From: CAZMCH01 sp964564735
GTDB taxonomy: Bacteria > Poribacteria > DTPJ01
Length of the DNA: 9,466 nt
Direction: 5' to 3'
NCBI GenBank assembly: GCA_964564735.1
Contig: CAZMCH010000128.1
Span: forward strand, 1 to 9,466
In this document: positions 1 through 7,479 of the stretch, one piece after another
How the letters are laid out: the number at the start of each line of letters is the position of its first letter
Numbering within the stretch: position 1 is the stretch's first letter
Translations under genes and position numbers: made by a program
Notes under the pieces: model-generated
Seen by the model: only the letters and a program-made list of their open reading frames with translations
What the model was told of the DNA's origin: nothing
The model's database searches: none

Positions 1-844
<844 letters not shown>

Positions 845-860
845 TGAGTAAACCGCAGTA

Positions 861-968
861 GTTGTAAAATCTGGCTATATGCTGGAAACTCCCGCTAAGC
901 TAATGATACATTCCATATATGTTGGGATCGTAACAATTCATTAGATAGGGACAATCAGCAGGAAAGAT
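861..968 (+). repeat. P3-P6 core block of intron 1, 90% identical to 1552-1659
   Basis: These 108 nt align without gaps to 1552-1659 in intron 2, with 11 mismatches by hand count (97/108 identical). The block spans joining segment, P3 5' strand, P4, P5 extensions and the P6 entrance. The longest shared run begins near 924 and continues to 968 with one mismatch. Identity falls sharply on both sides, at the guide sequence and at the P6 loop, so the pair reflects common descent of the two introns and not a general repeat. Confidence 0.9.
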
Positions 969-970
969 CG

Positions 971-976
971 AAAGGA
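971..976 (+). promoter_or_regulatory. Ribosome binding site of the intron-encoded endonuclease
   Basis: AAAGGA lies 7 nt before the ATG at 984. It supports that start, and supports translation of the ORF from the intron RNA even though the host transcript is an rRNA precursor. The site sits just after the P4/P6 strand of the ribozyme, so translation and folding may compete. Confidence 0.65.
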
Positions 977-983
977 ACCTCCA

Positions 984-1466
984 ATGAAACCAGAAATTGG
1001 TTATTATCTCGCTGGCTTTGCTGATGGTGAAGGTGGTTTTAATGTATCCTTTAGACCTCACAAAGATTATGAATTTCCATGGAAAGTTTCTCTTTGTTTC
1101 AATATCTCTCAAAAAGATAAAGTAATATTGGCTCTTTTCAAACGTTATTTAGGTTGCGGAACTTTAAGAAGCAGACCTGATGGCGTATGGTATTATGAAG
1201 TCAATAATTTTAATTCAATTTGGGATAATGTTATACCTTTCTTTAAGAAATATAGGTTTCTATCTGCAAAGAAGAAACGTGATTTTTCAAAATTTTGTAT
1301 GATTGCTGAAATAATAAAAAAAGAAGAGCATCTTACAGAAGAAGGCATAAAAAAGATACTTGAAATAAGACGAGAGATGAATAATGGTGGAAAACGCAAA
1401 TACAACGAAAAAGAGATTCTACAAAAATTTCGGGAATCCTCAGAGACTATACGCCAGACATCTTGA
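984..1466 (+). CDS. Single-motif LAGLIDADG homing endonuclease in 23S intron 1
   Basis: The protein is 160 aa. It carries one LAGLIDADG motif near the N-terminus, YLAGFADGEGGF (residues 8-19). E16 takes the position of the metal-binding acid (D20 in I-CreI). One motif and ~160 residues match the homodimeric I-CreI/I-CeuI class, which make a staggered cut in an intronless 23S allele and so spread the intron by repair. Hydrophobic and lysine-rich helices follow the motif, with no membrane segment. The start ATG has a good Shine-Dalgarno. The C-terminus (RESSETIRQTS) is encoded by the ribozyme core: the codons run through the P7 and P3 strands and stop at a TGA made from the end of the P8 arm and its loop. 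The target is predicted to cover the L1917 junction, and a usual 18-24 bp footprint would also cover the L1923 site of intron 2. No frameshift is seen, so it may be active. Base composition is much more AT-rich than the rRNA around it. Confidence 0.92.
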   Translation: MKPEIGYYLAGFADGEGGFNVSFRPHKDYEFPWKVSLCFNISQKDKVILALFKRYLGCGTLRSRPDGVWYYEVNNFNSIWDNVIPFFKKYRFLSAKKKRDFSKFCMIAEIIKKEEHLTEEGIKKILEIRREMNNGGKRKYNEKEILQKFRESSETIRQTS

Positions 1467-1519
1467 AAAAGATGATGATATAGTCCGATCTTACGAGAAA
1501 TCGTAAGCTAACATAAATG

Positions 1520-1525
1520 AACGGT
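1520..1525 (+). rRNA. rrl: 23S rRNA, 6-nt micro-exon (E. coli 1918-1923)
   Basis: AACGGT equals E. coli A1918-U1923, the 3' strand of helix 69. Joined between T844 and C1884 it restores GTAACTAT-AACGGT-CCTAAGG, the standard bacterial sequence. The borders are fixed on the left by omega-G of intron 1, and on the right by pairing of AACGGT with the intron 2 guide GCCGTT, including the expected terminal U.G. Confidence 0.93.
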
Positions 1526-1883
1526 TTAGATAACGCTACAAACTAAGGGCCGTTGTAAAACCTGTCTATATGCTGGAACATCCTGATAGGCTAATGATAC
1601 ATCCCATCTATATTGGGATCGTGACAATTCATTAGATAGGGACAATCAGCAGGAAAGATTTCTTAACACTAAATTATCCTCGCTAACTGATTAAGTAAGT
1701 ATTATAGGAGTTTATAATTACTCATATAGTAAAAAGATAATTTGAAGTGTTAGAATCATCCTCAGAGACTGCACGACAGGCATCTGTAAGCAAGACAGAT
1801 GAAGATACAGTCCGAACTCAACAGCGATGTTGAGAGCTACACAGAGATGATGTAGCCGATTTATTAAGATCGTAACAAAATTA
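1526..1883 (+). mobile_element. Group I intron 2 in 23S rRNA, insertion site L1923, no ORF, terminal A
   Basis: A 358-nt intron separates U1923 from C1924, the site used by the I-CeuI intron of chloroplasts. Exon AACGGT pairs with guide GCCGTT (1549-1554), with U.G at the splice site; the adjacent AGG (1546-1548) can form P10 with exon CCT (1884-1886). Core: P3 CCTGTC 1561-1566 with GACAGG 1775-1780; P6 TTCTTAACACT 1660-1670 with AGTGTTAGAA 1746-1755; P7 GACTG 1767-1771 with CAGTC 1808-1812; P8 CATCTGT 1781-1787 with ACAGATG 1795-1801; P9 CTCAAC 1817-1822 with GTTGAG 1829-1834; P9.1 GCTACA 1836-1841 with TGTAGC 1851-1856. The P6 loop (1671-1745) has no ORF, only stop-rich AT sequence. The 3' base is A1883, not G. 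No protein is encoded, so mobility would need an endonuclease in trans. Confidence 0.92.
1552..1659 (+). repeat. P3-P6 core block of intron 2, partner of 861-968
   Basis: This is the second copy of the 108-nt ungapped block, 90% identical to the intron 1 core. In the P5 extension, intron 2 has TCCCA opposite TGGGA where intron 1 has TTCCA opposite the same strand, so a C-G pair replaces a U.G pair. Confidence 0.9.
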
Positions 1884-2854
<971 letters not shown>

Positions 2855-2938
2855 TTTTTCATTATTTATAAGATCATTTTTTTGTATTTTTTTGTGCTAC
2901 ATCTTATCGCTATGCAGTTGTCAATTTTTTTTGATTTT
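2855..2938 (+). other. 23S-5S internal transcribed spacer
   Basis: About 84 nt, very T-rich, with several runs of seven or eight T. No tRNA fold or ORF is visible. GATCATTTTT occurs twice (near 2850 and 2872). Confidence 0.8.
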
Positions 2939-3056
2939 TCCCGGTGATTAAAGCGGAGAGGAAACACCCGTTACCATTCCGAACACGGTCGTGAAGGGCT
3001 CCAGCGCTGATGGTACTTCGAGGGTAACTTCGTGGGAGAGTAGGTCGTTGCCGGGA
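2939..3056 (+). rRNA. rrf: 5S rRNA
   Basis: About 118 nt. The end helix is TCCCGG (2939-2944) with CCGGGA (3051-3056). The loop sequence has the standard bacterial signature GAGAGGAAACACCCGTTACCATTCCGAACACGG followed by GATGGTACT and GTGGGAGAGTAGGTCG. It lies 84 nt after the 23S gene on the same strand, as expected for the end of an rRNA operon. Confidence 0.96.
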
Positions 3057-3063
3057 TTTTTTT

Positions 3064-3094
3064 AGCCTGTTGAAAATAATCAACAGGCTTTTTT
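3064..3094 (+). terminator. Intrinsic terminator of the rRNA operon
   Basis: A perfect 10-bp stem, AGCCTGTTGA (3064-3073) with TCAACAGGCT (3080-3089), has a 6-nt loop AAATAA and is followed at once by a T run. It starts 8 nt after the 5S gene. Confidence 0.95.
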
Positions 3095-3270
3095 ATTTTA
3101 AATACCATCCTATAAATTTATCATTTTGTGATATTGATGATCATACCATTTTAATTGATAAAAAATACATTTTTTGTCAATCTAATATGACTTTTTCAGT
3201 TAATAAAATACAGGGAAATAAAAAAGAATGTTGATAAATAAAGCATTATTAATTTTTTATCTGTATTTTT

Positions 3271-3300
3271 CCTCTTTGTGAACTCAGTACCTCTGTGGTT
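3271..3300 (+). repeat. CTCTGTG-type short repeat fragment
   Basis: CCTCTTTGTG, AACTCAGTAC and CTCTGTGGTT follow each other as three ~10-nt units with similar CTCnnTG cores. Similar phrases occur as dispersed intergenic elements in many environmental bacteria. That is from memory and unchecked here. Confidence 0.35.
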
Positions 3301-3369
3301 TTATATCATAACTGAAAATAATATTACTTATATCTGAACTCATATCCCCCTAATCATTAAGATGTCCTA

Positions 3370-3399
3370 TTGCTTTGGGTATATTATCTATGATAGAAT
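3370..3399 (+). promoter_or_regulatory. Weak sigma-70-like promoter candidate for the glycosidase operon
   Basis: TTGCTT (3370-3375), an 18-nt spacer and TAGAAT (3394-3399). The -10 element falls in the first copy of the 27-bp duplication, and a second TAGAAT occurs 27 nt later. Such boxes arise by chance in AT-rich DNA, so this is tentative. If real, transcription would begin after the ATG at 3362, which favours the start at 3509. Confidence 0.3.
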
Positions 3400-3431
3400 A
3401 AATAGGTATATTATCTATGATAGAATAAATA
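3378..3431 (+). repeat. Perfect 27-bp tandem duplication with a dyad in each copy
   Basis: Two identical copies, 3378-3404 and 3405-3431, each starting GGTATATTATC. Each copy holds the dyad TCTATGATAGA (TCTAT and ATAGA around a central G), extended by TTA and TAA flanks. The pair looks like two in-phase operator or -10 sites about 78-130 bp upstream of the start at 3509. Because 27 is a multiple of three it also keeps an ORF open, which explains why the reading frame extends upstream of the likely start. Confidence 0.8.
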
Positions 3432-3493
3432 AAGGTAGTTTTAACCGTCATAATCCGACTAAATTTGAGATTTATGCTATTCTATTCATATAT

Positions 3494-3499
3494 AAGGAG
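3494..3499 (+). promoter_or_regulatory. Shine-Dalgarno deciding the glycosidase start
   Basis: AAGGAG, 9 nt before the ATG at 3509. No comparable site precedes the upstream in-frame ATG at 3362. Confidence 0.85.
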
Positions 3500-3508
3500 A
3501 TACAATTC

Positions 3509-5995
3509 ATGGAAAATAAATACATAATGCCTGAAAGACAGGAAAAATATGCAAGGCATGATATAACATATACAGATGAAGAATTATTTGAATTTGGCAA
3601 ACAAAAGACTCATACTGGTAATTATCTTAATGAAATTGCATTTCCGTTAGGTGGTATTGGCACTGGATGTATATCTATTTCTGGTAACGGACAGCTAGTT
3701 GATTGGGAAATATTCAACCGTCCAAACAAAGGTTATCGACCTGATTATTCATTCTTTATGTTGTTTGCTCAATCAGATGATAATGATCCAGTTTTTCGTG
3801 TTCTAGAGGGGCGTTTACAACCGCCATATCAGGGCTATTCACATGGTGCGCAGATGTATAGGGGATTTGGTTTTGGACCTCCCACTGGATATGGATCGGG
3901 ATTTGTTAGAATGGCAGAATGTTCATTTACAGGATATTTTCCTTTTTGTAAAATCGATTATGTTGACCCTGATGTTCCTGTAAAAGTTTCAATGGAAGCT
4001 TGGAGTCCTTTTATACCTCTAAATGATGAAGATTCCTCTTTACCTGTTGCTATATTTGATGTAAAAGTTACGAATATTACAGAAAAAAACGTTAAGACTA
4101 CAATTGCATTAGGTTTACAAAACATTATAGGTTTGCCTGAACTCGGTAAAAGCAAGAATAGCTGGCTTGAAAAAGATGATTATCGTGGAATTATAATGAC
4201 TACGGAAAAGCATGATCCTGATTCGCCAAGATTTGGATCAATGGCATTACTAACGCCTAATGATGATGTAACATATCAACTTAAGTTTGCTGAAACGCAT
4301 TGGTTCAGGGCATCAGAAAGTCTTATGGATGATTTTGGCACTACAGGAGAATTTATAGGTCCAAAAGAATGTGAAGTTAGTCCTGATGGTCATGCGCACG
4401 TTGCACAACTTGGTCTGAAGGTTGATCTTGCTCCCGGTGAAAGCGCAATCAGAACTTTCGTCCTTGCTTGGCTAATGCCAAACTTTGAAAAATATTGGGG
4501 CGAAAACCATGTCTGGAAAACATATCAAGGCAGTAAATGGCAATCAGCAGAGGCAATAGCAAGCTATACTATTGAAAACATGCCAAAACTTGAAAGCCAG
4601 ACAAGAAAATTTGCAGATGCTTTCTTTTCATCAACATTGCCAATTTATGTTCTTGATGCAATTTCTAGTCAGATGTCTATTTTACGAACTCCGACCGTAA
4701 CTCGTCTGCCAGATGGAACACTTTATGGCTGGGAAGGCTGTCATATCAACGCTGGATGTTGTGAAGGATCATGCACGCATGTTTGGGCTTATGCTCAGAC
4801 AATTGCTTATCTTTTCCCAAAACTTGAGAGAGGAATGAGAGAAATTGATTTTGCAATGAATTTAAGAGAATCAGATGGACACATGCAGTTCCGTATGGAT
4901 TTGCCATTGGGAACAGTTGCAGGACACGGCTTTCATGCTGCCGCAGATGGTCAGATGGGCAATATATTACGAGTTTATAGAGAATGGCAAATATCTGGTG
5001 ATGATGAATGGCTAAAAAAGCTATTTCCATCTGTCAAGAAAGCCCTTGAATATGCTTGGGTTGATTGGGATAAAGATAAAGATGGTCTTATGGAAGGGAT
5101 ACATCACAACACACTTGATATTGAATATCATGGTCCCGAAACTGTTTGTGGAAGTATGTATCTTTCTGCTCTACGTGCAGGCGAGGAAATGGCTCGTTAT
5201 CTAGGTGATAATGCTTCAGCAGACGAATATAGAAAGGTTTTTGAATCAGGTAAGAAACTTAGCGATGAAAAGCTATATGATGGTGAATATTATTTTCAGC
5301 TTATTCCAGAAAACTTTGAAGTTCCATTCCAATATGGAAAAGGCTGTATCTGCGATCAGGTTTTGGGTCAATGGCATTCTAGGATGTATGGTCTTGGCGA
5401 TATTTATGATCCTGAGCATGTTAAAAGTGCAATCGCAAGTGTATTCAAATATAATTTCCGTGATAATTTCTTCAATCATCATAATCCACATAGAGTTTAT
5501 GCTCTTAATGACGATAAAGGTTTATTGATCTGCACATGGCCTAAGGGTGATCGTCCAAAAAGAAGCGTTACCTATGCCTTTGAGTGCATGATCGGCTTTG
5601 AATATCAGGTCGGCGCGCATCTGATCTATGAAGGATTTTTGCGCGAAGGTCTATCTGTCTGCAAAGCAATACGTGATCGGCATAATGGGCTAAAGCGAAA
5701 TCCATATAACGAGTTTGAATGTGGCAGTCATTACGTTAGATCGATGGCAAATTACTCATATTTACTTGCTCTTTCTGGATTCCGATATTCTGCACCAGAA
5801 AAGACGCTTTATTTTAATCCTGTAATTTGCAAAGATAATTTTCAAACATTCTTCTCAGTTGAGGGTGCGTGGGGTATCATCAAACAACGCCAAGCCTCTT
5901 ATGGCAAAATCATTACAATAGAAGTGCTTGAAGGTGAATTGGATGTTCAAAATATAGTTTCAGATGAGAGTGTTGTCTTATCTCAAAAGGACTGA
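3509..5995 (+). CDS. GH116-family (DUF608 / GBA2-like) glycoside hydrolase
   Basis: The protein is 828 aa, with no signal peptide or membrane segment, so it is probably cytoplasmic. The N-terminal beta-rich domain begins with the family hallmark PLGGIGTGCI (about residues 46-55), followed by QLVDWEIFNRPNKG. The C-terminal part is the (alpha/alpha)6 catalytic domain (PF04685 type). Alignment by eye to GBA2, TxGH116 and SSO1353 gives E409 in YGWEGCH as nucleophile candidate and D537 in NTLDIEYHG as acid/base candidate. Their 128-residue spacing is close to that of SSO1353 (E335, D462). Known members are retaining beta-glucosidases, beta-xylosidases or glucosylceramidases; the substrate here cannot be told. 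The EGCHINAGCCEGSCTHVW segment is cysteine-rich and differs from the animal enzymes. The start is chosen for its strong Shine-Dalgarno and because the 49 residues before it are low-complexity and partly made by a tandem repeat. The methyltransferase gene follows after 34 bp without a terminator. Confidence 0.88.
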   Translation: MENKYIMPERQEKYARHDITYTDEELFEFGKQKTHTGNYLNEIAFPLGGIGTGCISISGNGQLVDWEIFNRPNKGYRPDYSFFMLFAQSDDNDPVFRVLEGRLQPPYQGYSHGAQMYRGFGFGPPTGYGSGFVRMAECSFTGYFPFCKIDYVDPDVPVKVSMEAWSPFIPLNDEDSSLPVAIFDVKVTNITEKNVKTTIALGLQNIIGLPELGKSKNSWLEKDDYRGIIMTTEKHDPDSPRFGSMALLTPNDDVTYQLKFAETHWFRASESLMDDFGTTGEFIGPKECEVSPDGHAHVAQLGLKVDLAPGESAIRTFVLAWLMPNFEKYWGENHVWKTYQGSKWQSAEAIASYTIENMPKLESQTRKFADAFFSSTLPIYVLDAISSQMSILRTPTVTRLPDGTLYGWEGCHINAGCCEGSCTHVWAYAQTIAYLFPKLERGMREIDFAMNLRESDGHMQFRMDLPLGTVAGHGFHAAADGQMGNILRVYREWQISGDDEWLKKLFPSVKKALEYAWVDWDKDKDGLMEGIHHNTLDIEYHGPETVCGSMYLSALRAGEEMARYLGDNASADEYRKVFESGKKLSDEKLYDGEYYFQLIPENFEVPFQYGKGCICDQVLGQWHSRMYGLGDIYDPEHVKSAIASVFKYNFRDNFFNHHNPHRVYALNDDKGLLICTWPKGDRPKRSVTYAFECMIGFEYQVGAHLIYEGFLREGLSVCKAIRDRHNGLKRNPYNEFECGSHYVRSMANYSYLLALSGFRYSAPEKTLYFNPVICKDNFQTFFSVEGAWGIIKQRQASYGKIITIEVLEGELDVQNIVSDESVVLSQKD

Positions 5996-6029
5996 AAAAG
6001 TGTAAATAAGAACGAATCAGAGAGGGAAT

Positions 6030-7448
6030 ATGAATAATAAAACTTTTTTTGTTCAAAGAAATCCATTTTTTAATATTAATCAACTTGAAAATATTGAAGA
6101 AGCATCTTTGCGCATACTAGAAAAAATTGGAATTGCAGTTCTTGATGATGATATTATAGCAAAACTTAAGACAAAGTTTAGTTTTAAGGGCAATAGAGCA
6201 ATCATTGGGCGCAAAATTGCTTCTGATTTCATTAACGATGAACGTAAGAGAAATGGCAATAAATTTTCTGATAAGCCACAATCTATTGATACGACAAATA
6301 CAAAAATTGATGTTCATTTAATTGAATATTCACAATGGGTGCATGATATTAAAACAGATAAGATTGTTCCATTTGATACAGAAAGGCTTATTGAAGCCAC
6401 AAAACTATTACATACATTAGGACTTTCTGGTCCAGCGGGATGTCCGATTGATGTTCCTGCGCCAATACAATCTGTTGTGCAATATTGGGTCTCTGCAACT
6501 TATTCAAAATATGGCAGACGGCGTGTTGATCCAAAGGCATTAGAGACATTGCCTTATATTATTGACATGGCAGATGTGCTTGGCGATCCATTAAGATCGC
6601 TACCTATATATATTTTCAGTCCGTTGACGCTTGGCTGTGAATCGCTTAAGTGTGTAATGGAATATAAAAATAGGCTGTCCTATGTCCATGTTGGAAATAT
6701 GCCATCTGTTGGATGCACTTCACCAATAAATGTTGGCGATGCCTTTGCACTTTCATCAGCAGAGGTGATCGGTTCTGCGATACTATTGCGTGAATTGATA
6801 GATATTCCGATTGGCTGGGGATTCAGCATTTTTCCAATGGACTTAAGAACACTTGCTATGGTCTTTGGTTCCCCTGAAAATTTTCTTTTCCAGCTTGCTA
6901 CATCAGAGGTTCAAGCCTATTTTCATGGAACAGAATGGTATCCTTCGGGAGGAAATATACACACAAACGCAAAACTTCCGGGGGCGCAAGCCTGCGCAGA
7001 AAAATCAAGCCTTATGACTGCGGGTGCGCTCTTGGGAGCAAGAAATTTTGGCTCTGTTGGGCTTCTCAGCCTTGATGAAATTTTTTCTGCGGAACAGCTT
7101 ATATATGATCTGGAAATAAGAGATCATGTCCAAAGGCTTATTCAGGGTATTGATGGCGATTGCGACCCCCAAAGATGTCTTAATGATGTTATTCAGGGCA
7201 TTGAGCAAAAAAGTTTCATTTCTCTTGATACAACATTAGAGAATTATAAGAATGTTTATTGGCATCCCAAACTATTTGATCGTCAGTTTTTCTCTGCATG
7301 GGAAGGTGAAGGAGCAAAATCCAACCGTCAAAAAGCCCATGCTAAGATTCAAGAACTATTGAATCAATATGAATACGAACTTGATCCAAAACTCCAAAGT
7401 GATATAGATAAAATATTAGCAAAAGCAAAATCTGATTATCTGGCATAA
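6030..7448 (+). CDS. MttB-superfamily (trimethylamine methyltransferase-like) protein without pyrrolysine
   Basis: The protein is 472 aa, close to the ~470-495 aa of the family (PF06253). Typical stretches are the N-terminal EEASLRILEKIGIAVLDD helix (~24-41), GPAGCPIDVPAPIQ (~135-148), SPLTLGCESLK, IGWGFSIFPMDLRTLAMVFGSPENF (about 265-290) and TNAKLPGAQACAEKSS (312-327). Characterised relatives move a methyl group from a quaternary or tertiary amine to a corrinoid protein: pyrrolysine MttB uses trimethylamine, and non-pyrrolysine members such as MtgB, MtpB and MtcB use glycine betaine, proline betaine or carnitine. There is no in-frame TAG, so this is a non-pyrrolysine member and the substrate is open. 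The usual PD in the AK-PDAQA motif is PG here (P317, G318). No corrinoid protein or RamA-like activator is in the window. The site upstream (AGAGAGGG, 6019-6026) lies close to the ATG. The gene lies 34 bp after the glycosidase and 31 bp before priA. Confidence 0.85.
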   Translation: MNNKTFFVQRNPFFNINQLENIEEASLRILEKIGIAVLDDDIIAKLKTKFSFKGNRAIIGRKIASDFINDERKRNGNKFSDKPQSIDTTNTKIDVHLIEYSQWVHDIKTDKIVPFDTERLIEATKLLHTLGLSGPAGCPIDVPAPIQSVVQYWVSATYSKYGRRRVDPKALETLPYIIDMADVLGDPLRSLPIYIFSPLTLGCESLKCVMEYKNRLSYVHVGNMPSVGCTSPINVGDAFALSSAEVIGSAILLRELIDIPIGWGFSIFPMDLRTLAMVFGSPENFLFQLATSEVQAYFHGTEWYPSGGNIHTNAKLPGAQACAEKSSLMTAGALLGARNFGSVGLLSLDEIFSAEQLIYDLEIRDHVQRLIQGIDGDCDPQRCLNDVIQGIEQKSFISLDTTLENYKNVYWHPKLFDRQFFSAWEGEGAKSNRQKAHAKIQELLNQYEYELDPKLQSDIDKILAKAKSDYLA

Positions 7449-7479
7449 TTACTATGAATTATTAAAAACGGTGATTTTT

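Larger units (their letters stand above)
845..1519 (+). mobile_element. Group I intron 1 in 23S rRNA, insertion site L1917, with homing endonuclease in L6
   Basis: A 675-nt self-splicing-type intron separates U1917 from A1918. The 5' exon end AACTAT pairs with the internal guide GTAGTT (858-863), giving the conserved U.G wobble at the splice site. Core helices read by eye: P3 TCTGGC 870-875 with GCCAGA 1453-1458; P4 TGCTG 880-884 with CAGCA 956-960; P5 extension CTAATGA with TCATTAG; P7 GACTA 1445-1449 with TAGTC 1481-1485; P8 CATCTT 1459-1464 with AAGATG 1469-1474, closed by a GAAA loop; P9 CTTACGA 1490-1496 with TCGTAAG 1501-1507, closed by GAAA. The last base is omega-G (1519). A possible P10 joins ACCG 852-855 to exon CGGT 1522-1525. 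The endonuclease ORF fills the P6 loop. Site L1917 is a known bacterial group I site (for example Coxiella Cbu.L1917). I did not settle the subgroup. Confidence 0.95.
3095..3508 (+). other. Non-coding region between rRNA operon and glycosidase gene
   Basis: About 410 bp of AT-rich sequence with no convincing ORF, tRNA or riboswitch fold. It holds a CTCTGTGG-type repeat fragment (3271-3300), a 27-bp tandem duplication (3378-3431), a weak promoter candidate and the Shine-Dalgarno of the next gene. An in-frame ATG at 3362 would add 49 residues to the glycosidase, but I treat that part as leader. Confidence 0.7.

Noticed and set aside
900..1405. Antisense frames over the endonuclease ORF
   Set aside because: They mirror the endonuclease coding strand and have no start signals or recognisable domains.
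2855..2938. A tRNA gene in the 23S-5S spacer
   Set aside because: No cloverleaf, T-loop GTTCGA-like motif or CCA end is present.
3097..3360. CRISPR array or riboswitch in the long spacer
   Set aside because: No regularly spaced repeats and no stable multi-stem fold were found; the tandem 27-bp pair has no spacers.
3362..3508. N-terminal extension of the glycosidase from ATG 3362
   Set aside because: No Shine-Dalgarno, repeat-derived low-complexity residues, and the family's conserved region begins after the strong start at 3509.
5205..5528. 107-aa frame inside the glycosidase gene, + strand, other frame
   Set aside because: It is a shadow frame; the glycosidase frame carries the conserved family motifs throughout this stretch.
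6030..7448. Pyrrolysine-containing trimethylamine methyltransferase
   Set aside because: No in-frame TAG codon occurs; the gene ends in a plain TAA.
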